Assembly (NCBI RefSeq): GCF_014647135.1
Contig: NZ_BMOP01000006.1
Span: 124,001-188,000 of the forward strand
From: Shewanella xiamenensis
GTDB taxonomy: Bacteria; Pseudomonadota; Gammaproteobacteria; Enterobacterales; Shewanellaceae
Direction: 5' to 3'
DNA: 64,000 nt
Part shown: in pieces, positions 48,239 to 57,278 of the stretch
Numbering within the stretch: position 1 is the stretch's first letter
How the letters are laid out: the number at the start of each line of letters is the position of its first letter
Program-made: the position numbers and the translations under genes
The notes under the pieces: generated by a model
Told to the model about the DNA's origin: nothing
Seen by the model: the letters and a program-made list of their open reading frames with translations, nothing else
Database searches by the model: none

Positions 48239-49162
48239 TTAATGGTACTTCTCACATAGCGCCGAAAAATCACTACTTGGTTCGAGCAAAAAGTCCTTAC
48301 CAACAATTGATGTCATTTCTGCTTCAGTAGTGAGTGGGTTATTAATTTTAAAAACTCGTCTATGATTAATATTACTTTTTAACAAAAATTCGCAATGCCG
48401 CCGATAAAATAATTCATCAAACTTTCCATTAGCAATTATTCGTTTAAGTCCCTCTTTTATTCTTGTGGCTAAACGCGGCTGATTTGGTGCAACATAATAA
48501 TAAGTTGCAAGGGGTATATGCAGTAAAATATTATCATCAACAACGAGATCGGGATACTGTTGCTTAAACTGTTCAACCTCTTGAAAAGCCTCATTAATAC
48601 CACGTCCGAAAGTAATAAACCTCCCCATAGATAACATATTAAACAAATTATCATATTGAATACTTTCAATAACGTTAAATCCAGCATTTTGCATGGCAGC
48701 TTTACTTGACCATTGGCTACCAGAACCGGTATCTAACGCCATTAACTGCGCCAATGTATTTATATTTTCCATAATGGATAAATTTTGTTTCTTGATAATA
48801 AATACTCTAAAACCCTGAATACCTTTCCGGATTGGAATTTTTATTGGAATTAACTTTTCATCCCACTGAGAATTGGATGCTTCAGCAATAACGTTGACTG
48901 TTTTACCTTCTAATAATCCTCTAAAAATACGGTTACGACTCATGACAACATCAGAAATCTGTATTGTTCCAACACCAAAATCATTGTTTGTTGCTTCAAT
49001 AATTAATGTCAACAGATCATAAGTATATTGGTATCTATGGTCATTATTCGATTCAGGAGGATTAATAATAAAAGTATCAACAGCATATGAGTTTGGTATA
49101 TATGTCCATATTCCAATACAAAACAGCAAAGTGAACAGACTAAAACGCTGAAATGTCATCAT
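48239..49162 (-). CDS. Periplasmic solute-binding-like protein (family 3 type)
   Basis: A 307-residue exported protein. A signal peptide (cleavage near NSYA-VDTF) is followed by a fold like periplasmic amino-acid-binding proteins (RIFRGLLEGKTVNVIAEASN, LDTGSGSQWSSKAAMQNAGF, ARLATRIKEGLKRI-type ending). Two C-terminal Cys may form a disulfide. No permease or ATPase gene is nearby, so it may be a sensor or orphan. The gene is AT-rich. Shewanella genomes have many such orphan SBP-like proteins. Start could be M1 or M2. Confidence 0.7.
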   Translation of the reverse strand: MMTFQRFSLFTLLFCIGIWTYIPNSYAVDTFIINPPESNNDHRYQYTYDLLTLIIEATNNDFGVGTIQISDVVMSRNRIFRGLLEGKTVNVIAEASNSQWDEKLIPIKIPIRKGIQGFRVFIIKKQNLSIMENINTLAQLMALDTGSGSQWSSKAAMQNAGFNVIESIQYDNLFNMLSMGRFITFGRGINEAFQEVEQFKQQYPDLVVDDNILLHIPLATYYYVAPNQPRLATRIKEGLKRIIANGKFDELFYRRHCEFLLKSNINHRRVFKINNPLTTEAEMTSIVGKDFLLEPSSDFSALCEKYH

Positions 49163-49554
49163 ATATGCTCATTACGCTATATCAAAGCTATCCTTCCCGC
49201 TAAATTTTAGCAGAAAGAATAGATCTCGTAGGTATGTACAGCACAACATTTATGCGTTTTGTGAGTCAAACCAAGCAAACATGCCCTTATAAGCCGTGCA
49301 GGGTAAAATATCCAAATACCACATTGTACATATAATGCGAGACGCTGGATCTGCTAAGATGGCTTTTACGCCATTAAACATAAATTAAAAATCCATAATA
49401 ACCTTATTAATCAAAGACTTTGGTTGATCAATATTGACTAAAACCATTGTGTTAGAACCATAGTTCCTTTGAATGGTTAACGATATAAACAATGTTTTCC
49501 TCACTCAATGAGGTATTCCATCGCTTTCTATCAACACCACCATCACCGCAAATG
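49163..49554. other. AT-rich spacer, no gene recognised
   Basis: A 392-base spacer between the SBP-like gene and the YafY regulator. It should hold the SBP-like gene's promoter on the minus strand, but I saw no convincing -35/-10 pair, repeat or RNA gene. Confidence 0.5.
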
Positions 49555-50232
49555 TTAAGACTGGCTTTCAATCAGGCAAATATAATCCTCTAACTCCTGT
49601 CCCGGCGTCGGTTCAAAATGGCAGTTAAGCCTTAATAATCCTGTGATACGATCGACCCGAAAGTTGCGAAAATCTTGGCGTAATTCACACCAGGTCAGCA
49701 AGGTCCAAGTGCCGCGCCAAAAATAGATGGCGAGCGGCCGCACTTCGCGCTCTGTCAGGGTTTTATTCACATCTTGATAGAATAGTTTGACGTATTCACG
49801 GCGCTGGGCCGCATTACGCAGCGGATCGAGAAACTGAAACTCGTTGGAATCTAGATAAAAATCCGGCGAGAACATCAAGGATTGATAGGCTTGCAAACGC
49901 TTAGGTAGCACGGCTTCCACTTTTATCATCGCCTGACGCGCCGCACTGCCAAGCTCTTTGCCGCCCCATGTTTGCACCATGCGCATGCCGACTTGAATCG
50001 CCTCTAATTCGGCCTCGTTAAACATCAGTGGCGGCACATTCACTTCGTGGCGCAATAGATAACCCACGCCCGCCTCCCCTTCAATGGGAATGCCGCTCAA
50101 ACACAAATCCTGCACATCGCGGTAAACCGTGCGAGTCGAGACTTCTAAACGATCCGCCAGCTCTTGGGCGGTCGTCAGTCGTCGATGTTTAAGAATTTGC
50201 ACTATTTGAAATAGGCGGTCGGCACGGCGCAT
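49555..50232 (-). CDS. YafY-type WYL-domain transcriptional regulator
   Basis: A 225-residue regulator. The N-terminal HTH_11 domain (residues 1-60, TTAQELADRLEVSTRTVYRDVQ) is followed by a WYL-like ligand-binding domain (about 135-215, VRPLAIYFWRGTWTLLTWCELR). YafY-like regulators often sit next to GyrI-like effector-binding and VOC genes, as here, and probably control them. The target ligand is unknown. Confidence 0.88.
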   Translation of the reverse strand: MRRADRLFQIVQILKHRRLTTAQELADRLEVSTRTVYRDVQDLCLSGIPIEGEAGVGYLLRHEVNVPPLMFNEAELEAIQVGMRMVQTWGGKELGSAARQAMIKVEAVLPKRLQAYQSLMFSPDFYLDSNEFQFLDPLRNAAQRREYVKLFYQDVNKTLTEREVRPLAIYFWRGTWTLLTWCELRQDFRNFRVDRITGLLRLNCHFEPTPGQELEDYICLIESQS

Positions 50233-50341
50233 GGACAGTAATCACACCTCAAATTAGGTTTGCTACAAAAGCTTGGGATCTTAACCGCTAAAGCTTAGCC
50301 GCCCAAGCGATAGTGTACAGGCAAAGCGTTATGGATTCGGC

Positions 50342-50815
50342 CTACACGATCCCGATATAAATCTCGACCTTATCGGCGCTTCGATACACTTCAAAGTCCG
50401 TTTGATAATCACGCTGATGCGGACAATTAGGTGCACTAAAGTAGCGCCAAATCTGTCCCCAAAGATCCACCACACAGTGGGGCATTTCCCCTTGCGCACT
50501 GAACTTAAGGTAGTTTCCTTCTCACAGCTGCAACGCCGTAAAAGGGCCGGTCTCGCTGACAGACTCAACGCTTTTCCCCACTAAAACCGAATAGTCTCCC
50601 GTCATATCGGACTCATAGTCGTAGTAAACCCCATACATGGGAGAATCGAGCATCGCCGTGAGTTGTGATGATTCAAAGAATGTCTGCCAAAGCGCTGCAA
50701 TCTTGCCGCCCTCACCCGCCATTTCGGTGCTATTGTTGGTGCGCGTACTCAGCCCAAGCATAGGTTGAGCCGCCAAATAAACCAGTTCTATTGTCGTGTT
50801 CACTTTCACCATCAC
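50342..50815 (-). pseudogene. GyrI-like/AraC effector-binding protein broken by an in-frame TGA
   Basis: The frame from 50815 encodes MMVKVNTTIELVYLAAQPM... and stops at TGA (50522-50524) after FTALQL. The same frame then continues EGNYLKFSAQGEMPHCVVDL and LWGQIWRYF...DFEVYRSADKVEIYIGIV to a TAG at 50342. The second part completes the standard GyrI-like (effector-binding) domain, so one nonsense codon splits a 157-residue gene. No frameshift is present. It lies between the YafY regulator and a VOC gene. Confidence 0.8.
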
Positions 50816-50960
50816 TTAAGGTTATTAATTAAGGCCTGTCATTTGATATCTATTGTTTTAGGTGCATAGCCAGACGCTGGTAGCCAACAATATCTTATAA
50901 ATATCAATGTAAAACAGAGAGCAAAAAGTCGTGCCAAAGCACGACTCCGCAAGGTTTCAA

Positions 50961-51344
50961 TTACTGGTTTTGCGACCAGAGGCCGACCTTATTGCCTTCG
51001 CTATCCACAAACAGGGCGATATAACCACAACCGCCATCCTTGATAGGCGTCACAGGCAATAGCATAGTCACATTGGCGGCCACGAGTTTATCCACTAAAG
51101 GTTGCAATTGAGTGCTGAAATGCAAGTATACAGTGCTACCGTCCATCGACGGTTTGCTCATGCTGCATTTAACGAGGCCAATGCTTGGTGCGCCTTCATC
51201 CTCTGTTTCAATCGTGGCGTATTGCATGTCTTCCATGTCGTCACGCTTAAATTCAACGCCGAAATGTTGTTGATAAAAAGCGATGGCACGATCCATATCA
51301 CTGACAGGAATTTCACCCCAAACTAACGGTGCAATTGATAACAT
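50961..51344 (-). CDS. VOC-superfamily (glyoxalase-like) protein
   Basis: A 127-residue vicinal-oxygen-chelate fold protein. The pattern LVWGEIPVSDMDRAIAFYQQ, GVEFKRDD, STVYLHF and GYIALFVDSEGNKVGLWS is typical. The start MLSIAPLVWG follows AAGGAG at 9 bases; a longer in-frame start is dropped. It is of the small one-module type that acts as a dimer. The substrate is unknown. Neighbours suggest YafY control. Confidence 0.85.
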   Translation of the reverse strand: MLSIAPLVWGEIPVSDMDRAIAFYQQHFGVEFKRDDMEDMQYATIETEDEGAPSIGLVKCSMSKPSMDGSTVYLHFSTQLQPLVDKLVAANVTMLLPVTPIKDGGCGYIALFVDSEGNKVGLWSQNQ

Positions 51345-51428
51345 TTTCACTTTCTCCTTGTTGAAAAATGCCAATGATTCATCACGTTATAAATGTGGAT
51401 CACCAGCGGACGACAACAAGAATAAAAC

Positions 51429-51460
51429 AAGGCTACTGACAGCATCATGTCAGTAGCCTT
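51429..51460 (-). terminator. Terminator of the phosphohexomutase gene
   Basis: AAGGCTACTGACA and TGTCAGTAGCCTT form a perfect 13-bp stem with a 6-base loop. The minus strand continues TGTTTTATT. Confidence 0.8.
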
Positions 51461-51498
51461 TGAGTGAAGCTGAATTTATTTAACGAAGAATAACAGGA

Positions 51499-53220
51499 TT
51501 ACTTAGGCAGGCTTGCCTGATGGGCTGAAATAAACACCTCCATCGCCTTAGTCGCTCTCGCTTGCGCCGTGGCTAAGGTATCTTGCGCCGTCATAGGCTC
51601 AACCACCTCGTAGTAACACTTGATTTTAGGCTCAGTGCCCGATGGCCGTACTATCACCCGCGCGCCATTGGCTAAGCGATAAGTTAATACATCACTGGCG
51701 GGCAGATTGATTTTCTCAACCTTGCCGTCGGCAAATCGGCGTTCTAACGCCTTGAGATCATCGGTCGACACCACGGCATGTTCACCAATCTTCAGCGGCG
51801 GATGTTCACGCAGATACGCGCCGATATTCGGCGTGTCGGGTTTTAAGGCAATGCTGACTTGGGCATTGAGATGAAAACCCTGCTCGCGGTAAATCTGCTC
51901 GAGTCTATCCCAAATGCTTTGCCCTTTAGCAGCAAGTTCGGCAGTTAATTGGGCGAAGGCAACTAAGGCCGATAGGCCATCCTTATCCCACACCATGCTA
52001 CCGACGGTATAACCCAGCGCCTCTTCGTAGGCAAACAGGAATTGATTTTCAGGCTGACTCTGCGCAATCCCCACATTCATCAGCCATTTAAAACCGGTGA
52101 GCGTGGTATAACTTTCAACGCCAAAGCCTTTGGCAATTTTAGATAATAGACTGGAGGACACAATAGTCGTGCCCACCAGTCGTTGGTCTTTCGCGGCATG
52201 GCTTAACAGATAATGGCCAAAGAGCACGCCCACTTGGTCGCCTGTTAGCATTTGATACTCGCCATCATCCTTACGTACTGCAACCGCAAATCTGTCGGCA
52301 TCGGGATCATTGGCGCAAGCAAGCATGGCGGCATGTTTTTTCGCTTCGGCGATGACTAAGTCCATCGCACCCTTTTCTTCCGGATTAGGGAAGTTAACCG
52401 TTGGGAAATCCCCATCGGGTTCGCGCTGCGCCGCCACCGAGTAGACTTGGGTAAAACCCGTGTCCTTAAGCACAGTTTCAGCCATTTCAGCGCCCACACC
52501 ATGCATAGCGGTATAGGCAAGGCTGACTTTTTCGGGCGCAGTGTGATTTTGCAGCACATTGGCGTGCATCACGCCGCGGCGATAGGTTTCGTAATAATCG
52601 TCATTAAGCCAAATCAATTTACCGTGCTTGATGGCATCAGCCTGATCCATAAACGGAATTGCTTGGGTTGCCGCCTGCTCAATCTTAGCGGCGATACCTG
52701 AGTCATGGGGCGGGATAATCTGCGCGCCGTTTTCCCAATACACTTTGTAGCCATTGTATTGTGGTGGGTTATGGCTGGCAGTCACCACAATACCCGCTGC
52801 AGCATTAAAATGCTTAACCCCAAAGGCCACCAGCGGCGTTGGCGCCACTTTGGCGGTGAGACGCACTTTAATCCCCATCGCGGTGAGTACACTGGCGGTA
52901 TCATGGGCGAAAGTGCGTGAATCGTGGCGGCCATCGTAACCAATCACAACCCCGCGCTCGGCGGCATCTTTAATTTGTTCGAGCAAATAGGCACCAAGCC
53001 CAGCAGATGTTTGGCGGATAACCAAGCGATTCATGCCCATAGGACCTGCGCCCACCACACCGCGTAATCCGGCGGTACCAAACTCTAACCGTCCCGCAAA
53101 ACGTGCCTCGAGTTCGGCGTCATTGCCGGCGTCGATTAAGGCTTGCAGTTGTGCCTGAGTGCGGGGATCGGGGTCATTTTCGAGCCAATGCTTAACCTGT
53201 AATTGCAGATGAGTATTCAT
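51499..53220 (-). CDS. Alpha-D-phosphohexomutase (phosphoglucomutase/phosphomannomutase)
   Basis: A 573-residue enzyme interconverting hexose 1- and 6-phosphates. The phosphoserine Ser149 is in VTASHNPPQYNGYK. The metal loop DPDADR follows, then the sugar-binding EEALGY and the phosphate-binding RPSGTEPKIKCY. The length fits the PGM2-like group rather than E. coli ManB (about 456). The start MNTHLQLQVK follows GAGG; a nine-codon upstream extension is rejected. Sugar specificity cannot be decided from sequence. Confidence 0.92.
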   Translation of the reverse strand: MNTHLQLQVKHWLENDPDPRTQAQLQALIDAGNDAELEARFAGRLEFGTAGLRGVVGAGPMGMNRLVIRQTSAGLGAYLLEQIKDAAERGVVIGYDGRHDSRTFAHDTASVLTAMGIKVRLTAKVAPTPLVAFGVKHFNAAAGIVVTASHNPPQYNGYKVYWENGAQIIPPHDSGIAAKIEQAATQAIPFMDQADAIKHGKLIWLNDDYYETYRRGVMHANVLQNHTAPEKVSLAYTAMHGVGAEMAETVLKDTGFTQVYSVAAQREPDGDFPTVNFPNPEEKGAMDLVIAEAKKHAAMLACANDPDADRFAVAVRKDDGEYQMLTGDQVGVLFGHYLLSHAAKDQRLVGTTIVSSSLLSKIAKGFGVESYTTLTGFKWLMNVGIAQSQPENQFLFAYEEALGYTVGSMVWDKDGLSALVAFAQLTAELAAKGQSIWDRLEQIYREQGFHLNAQVSIALKPDTPNIGAYLREHPPLKIGEHAVVSTDDLKALERRFADGKVEKINLPASDVLTYRLANGARVIVRPSGTEPKIKCYYEVVEPMTAQDTLATAQARATKAMEVFISAHQASLPK

Positions 53221-53492
53221 ATGAGCCTCAGTGAAAATCATTTTCAATTACCTTAGGAAAATCCATGCCGAAGAACAAGCAAATTTGCACTTTTCGCGGC
53301 GGATTTAAGGTGTAAAGAGAGAGAGTGTAACGAAATTAGGAGAAGTTAAGTCACGTAAAGACGCGATTTATTAACCCTGTTAATCCTCATGTAACAGGGG
53401 CTGTCGTGCTTGCGCAGCAGCGCGCCGAGGTGCTTCGAAAGCACTCACCACCTCAAGCAAAATTGCACTGATAAATGCCACGAATTGACGTC

Positions 53493-53798
53493 TTAACGCA
53501 GTAAATTAATCGACACTACGTTAGAGAACAGCTCCTTTTCAGAGTCCTGCTCCAATTGATTTCGCCAAGGTTTATCGAAAACCCGCACAAGATAATATGT
53601 ATCGCGCCCCGTGTCTGTCACAAAGGCGATGCCAAAACGCATCAACTCGTAGTGAATATCATGGACAAACACCAATGAAAAATTTTGGCGTCCGGTCAGC
53701 TGATTGATATCTTCTCGAGTTAAACTCACGCCCTTTTCAACACCCTCGAAGCGTTTCTTTAGCCAATGAGCAAATTCCTTCGCACTCACCATAGACAT
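53493..53798 (-). CDS. Conserved hypothetical protein, 101 residues
   Basis: A cytoplasmic-looking protein. The start MSMVSAKEFAHWLKKRFEGV is preceded by AGGAGAAAGATC, much better than the earlier in-frame start at 53849. It has mixed alpha/beta composition, with a central VFVHDIHYELMRFGIAFV stretch and no known motif. I recognise no function. Monocistronic. Confidence 0.7.
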   Translation of the reverse strand: MSMVSAKEFAHWLKKRFEGVEKGVSLTREDINQLTGRQNFSLVFVHDIHYELMRFGIAFVTDTGRDTYYLVRVFDKPWRNQLEQDSEKELFSNVVSINLLR

Positions 53799-54241
53799 GA
53801 TCTTTCTCCTCGTACGATCCTCGGCATTAACGGCCTGGTTCGCGGTCATCTGTTCGATTATTTGTAATGATGGCGTGGCGTAATGGCCAACATCTCAGAA
53901 TGAGCCAAACTGTCGTCCCATTCCGGCAGATAAAGAGCTAAGCCACAAATTTGATGGTGCTAATAATTTATTGTTATTAGTGCAAAATTGATGAAAACAG
54001 ACTATCTATATTTGGCTCAGTGCGCTGTAAGGCGAACGATTACCCAAGTAGAAAGAAAGCCCGAGCCAAACGACTGTCTATACGAAAAATAGAACAGTTT
54101 GCACACTTTTACCAAACCTAAAAACCGCAAATAGAAGTTATTTCATCGGTCAATAACCCAGGCAATCACAACCTATCTTTGAGATGACCGAATAAAAAAC
54201 TGGCGCACTATGGCGCCAGTTTTAGGTAGAAAAACATTAGC
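53799..54241. other. Spacer holding the terC terminator, otherwise empty
   Basis: About 440 bases between the 101-residue gene and terC. Apart from the hairpin terminator near 54200 I see no ORF with a ribosome site or structured RNA. Confidence 0.45.
54194..54223 (-). terminator. Terminator of terC
   Basis: CTGGCGC and GCGCCAG form a stem with a short loop. The minus strand follows it with TTTTTTATT. It lies about 20 bases past the terC stop. Confidence 0.8.
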
Positions 54242-55219
54242 TTACTTCTGCTCGCGCGTCTTCCACAGGGAGAATAATACCCCCGCCAGCAAGAGGCCGA
54301 AGGTGACACCAAGGGATAAGGCCGTTGGGATTTTAAAGTCCACAATGCCTTCATGATTAAAGTACACCAGTCCGACTTTTACACCGATAAACACTAACAC
54401 GACCGATAGCGCATACTTGAGGTACTCGAAACGATGCACCATGGCCGCGAGGGCGAAATACAATGCCCGCAGACCTAAAATCGCAAAAATATTAGAGGTA
54501 TAGACGATAAAGGGATCTTGGGTAATCGCAAAAATCGCCGGAATACTGTCCACCGCAAACACCAGATCCGCGGTTTCGACTAAGATCAACGCCAAAAACA
54601 GAGGCGTTGCCCACCAGCCTTTGCTGAGTTGATGCTCCTCTCCCCTTACCCAAAACTTCTCTTGATGAAGGCTTGGGGTAAAACGCATTTTAGAGCGTAA
54701 CCATTTGTAAAACTTATTATCTTGGATATCACCATGCTCATCATCGGAAAAGAGCATCTTAATACCGGTGAAAATCAAGAACAGGCCGAATAACACCAAC
54801 ACGCCTTGGTATTGCGCCACCAGCGCCGCGCCTAAGCCAATCATAATCGCACGTAGCACAATAACGCCCATGATCCCCCAGAATAACACTCGGTGTTGAT
54901 ACAGACGGGGAATGCCTAAGCTACTGAAAATAAGCGCGATAACGAAGACGTTATCCATAGATAAGGATTTTTCGATAAGGTAACCCGTGAGGTATTCCAT
55001 CCCCGCGGTCGAACCCTTGTACCACCATAACCAAGCGCCGAACAACAGACCCATGCAGATATAAAAGGCCGATAACTTAAGACTCTCTGCCACGGTAATT
55101 TCGTGTTGCTCTTTGTGTAGCACGCCTAAGTCGAAGGCTAACAATGCCAACACAAAGCCAAAAAACATTAACCAAACCCATATCGGGTAACCCACAAATA
55201 GCGTGGTAAAAAACTCCAT
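54242..55219 (-). CDS. TerC/Alx-family integral membrane protein
   Basis: A 325-residue protein with eight or nine membrane spans. It begins MEFFTTLFVGYPIWVWLMFF; family signatures include LSMDNVFVIALIF and ETADLVFAVDSIPAIFAITQD, whose acidic residues lie in the membrane. E. coli Alx is linked to pH response and manganese homeostasis, and its leader is an RNA regulator. A small hairpin with U-tract lies just upstream of the start here. A GGGAG site precedes the ATG. Confidence 0.92.
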   Translation of the reverse strand: MEFFTTLFVGYPIWVWLMFFGFVLALLAFDLGVLHKEQHEITVAESLKLSAFYICMGLLFGAWLWWYKGSTAGMEYLTGYLIEKSLSMDNVFVIALIFSSLGIPRLYQHRVLFWGIMGVIVLRAIMIGLGAALVAQYQGVLVLFGLFLIFTGIKMLFSDDEHGDIQDNKFYKWLRSKMRFTPSLHQEKFWVRGEEHQLSKGWWATPLFLALILVETADLVFAVDSIPAIFAITQDPFIVYTSNIFAILGLRALYFALAAMVHRFEYLKYALSVVLVFIGVKVGLVYFNHEGIVDFKIPTALSLGVTFGLLLAGVLFSLWKTREQK

Positions 55220-55237
55220 AACACTCCCTAAAACCTA

Positions 55238-55257
55238 AAAATACCGAGTTTTCTCGG
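55238..55257 (-). promoter_or_regulatory. Terminator-like hairpin in the terC leader
   Basis: On the minus strand CCGAG AAAA CTCGG is followed by TATTTTTAGG and then, about 25 bases after the stem, the terC ATG. It could be an attenuator or the expression platform of a leader regulator. I could not recognise a yybP-ykoY aptamer in the bases upstream. Confidence 0.4.
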
Positions 55258-55662
55258 CCACATCGCCATGCTCGATCTTAATACTTAGCGACACCAAAAA
55301 CAGTGAAACAGGGTAAAAAGTTTAAAATAGCAGATTAAAATTTGTTTAAATCCATACTAAACAGCCAAAACAACTAGTTGCACTAGACCCTATCTTCGGA
55401 GCATTTATCGTACTCTATATCAGATTTAAGCCTAGTCCTAACGCTCACGGACTCATCACTACTCACGCCTTAGCCAGCACAAATCGATAGCGTTTGCGCT
55501 AACGGTGTGAAAAGCGAGCTGTTTGAGCGCACTGTTTAACACTTGAGTATTAAGCGAAAATGAAAAATCCGCGGGCAAGAATGGCCGCTTGAAATAGCGT
55601 AAATGGCGAGCATGACTATCCACTGCAAGGGGTAAAAAAATGATTCGATAAGAAGTGCAAAA
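55258..55662. other. Spacer upstream of terC, no gene recognised
   Basis: About 400 bases between terC and the DUF3624-like gene. It must carry the terC promoter and leader. No ORF with a credible ribosome site was seen. Confidence 0.45.
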
Positions 55663-55902
55663 CTATTCGCGCCCGAGCAGACGACGCGCGACTAATACCA
55701 CAAGATGCAGTAACAACAAACCACTAAAGGCTGAGCAGAAAAACAGTAAGGCGATGGAGTTGACCTCACGTGGAGCGTCACTGTAGAGATACCACCACAA
55801 CGGCCAACCGATAAGCGACAGCAACGTCAACTGCCACATGCAGCGTTTGCAGCGGCCAATCTTTTGCCGAAAAATCGAAGTATTACAATCGTCGCACGCC
55901 AT
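55663..55902 (-). CDS. DUF3624-like small membrane protein with zinc-ribbon N-terminus
   Basis: A 79-residue protein. Cysteines at 3, 6, 18 and 21 form two CxxC pairs, likely a metal site, and are followed by two membrane segments (about 24-40 and 50-72). It resembles the DUF3624 family found in Vibrio and Shewanella; function unknown. It lies 72 bases downstream of oleD on the same strand and could be cotranscribed, but a link to olefin synthesis is unsupported. Confidence 0.7.
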   Translation of the reverse strand: MACDDCNTSIFRQKIGRCKRCMWQLTLLSLIGWPLWWYLYSDAPREVNSIALLFFCSAFSGLLLLHLVVLVARRLLGRE

Positions 55903-55974
55903 TAACGCTTTAATCCATTAGGTTACCGTAATGGCATAAGATATCACCAAGTTTGTCCTGTGCTAAATACTGCA

Positions 55975-57138
55975 CTAGAGCGATGCCTTGAGGCGCCTCA
56001 TACCCTCGTCTATCGACACTAAGGCATGATAACCAAAGTCCCGTTTTGCCGCGCTGATATCGAAGTAATGGCTACAGGAAAGCTGTTTAGCGACAAAGCG
56101 CGTCATTATCGGCTCTTCTTGCTTATTCAGCAGTCGATATGTCATTTCTAACACTGCGCCCACCACATAGGCTAGGGTCTGTGGCACTCGCGCGGTCACA
56201 GGCGGCAACCCATCACAGGCTAGGATGAGGTTCAGCATCTTGGCCATAGTTAGAGGCTCGTCGTTACTGACAAAATAGGCTTTCCCTTGGCACTTAGGCG
56301 AGACTTGGCAAAGCTCAACGGCCGCCAGAATGTGGGCATAAGCGGCGTTATCGATATAAATGGTATCGACCAGTTTATCTTCACGGCCAACCAGTTTTAA
56401 CTTTCCTAAACGGCCACGTTCCAGTACCCGCGGCACAAGATGGGGATCGCCAGGACCCCAAATCAAATGCGGCCGCAGGGCAACGGTCTTTAGCGCATAC
56501 GCCGATGCAGTTATCGATGCTTGATTTGCATCGAGCATCATCTTCTCGGCAATCGCCTTGGAGTGAGCATAAAAATTTAAAAAACGGCTGGCGTAGGGCG
56601 TCGATTCATCAATACCCGATTCATCCTCGCCCGCAAAGGTCACGCTAGGGGTGCTGGTATAAACTAATTTGCTGATTTTAAGCGTTTTACAAGCGGCAAT
56701 CACATTAGCTGCTCCCTTCACATTAGGGCAAAAATAGCTGTCCCTGTCGCCCCATACACCCGCTTTTGAGGCCACATGGAACACGATATCGCAGCCCTGC
56801 ATCGCCTGTTTGACTTGCTCAGGATTGGCTAAATCTCCCTGAACCATAGTCACGCCAAGAGCTTCAAGCTCAGGGTAATGGCCACGGGCAAACCCTGTCA
56901 CCTTAATCCCAGCAGCAAGTAAGCGTAGGCAAATCGCCTTACCCAAAAATCCCCCCGCGCCAGTCACAAAGGCATGGCTGACCTTAGCCGCCAAGGCATA
57001 AAGCGCGACTTGCTCACGCTTATCGAGACTTAGTTTGCTACATGCTTGGTCACCGCCCACTGGGTTTAGGCCTGTTGGTTGCGACGGCGTACATTCTAAG
57101 TCCGTAGGGGCGAGAGAAATGGAACAATTATCGGTCAT
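55975..57138 (-). CDS. oleD: 2-alkyl-3-oxoalkanoate reductase OleD
   Basis: NADPH-dependent short-chain reductase that reduces the OleA product (a beta-keto acid) to the beta-hydroxy acid in long-chain olefin synthesis. It has 387 residues. The Rossmann motif FVTGAGGFLGKAI is preceded by an unusual N-terminal extension of about 55 residues. The YTSTPSV and YAHSK segments carry the catalytic Ser/Tyr/Lys. ATG at 57138 is chosen with GGAAT upstream; a GTG six codons earlier is possible. It is the last ole gene, 120 bases after oleC. Confidence 0.92.
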   Translation of the reverse strand: MTDNCSISLAPTDLECTPSQPTGLNPVGGDQACSKLSLDKREQVALYALAAKVSHAFVTGAGGFLGKAICLRLLAAGIKVTGFARGHYPELEALGVTMVQGDLANPEQVKQAMQGCDIVFHVASKAGVWGDRDSYFCPNVKGAANVIAACKTLKISKLVYTSTPSVTFAGEDESGIDESTPYASRFLNFYAHSKAIAEKMMLDANQASITASAYALKTVALRPHLIWGPGDPHLVPRVLERGRLGKLKLVGREDKLVDTIYIDNAAYAHILAAVELCQVSPKCQGKAYFVSNDEPLTMAKMLNLILACDGLPPVTARVPQTLAYVVGAVLEMTYRLLNKQEEPIMTRFVAKQLSCSHYFDISAAKRDFGYHALVSIDEGMRRLKASL

Positions 57139-57278
57139 CTTGCTATTCCGAGACACACAGTGTCGTTTACAGTATTAAGTTCAGCGCTTATATGCAATGG
57201 AATAATATTTCATCCCTATGCCACTAAAAAGCAACAGAAAATCTAGACGAGTAAGGTTAAAAGTCCCTTAAATGAACA

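Noticed and set aside
50522-50524. TGA as a selenocysteine codon
   Set aside because: The family has no Cys at this position and I saw no plausible SECIS-like hairpin right after it.
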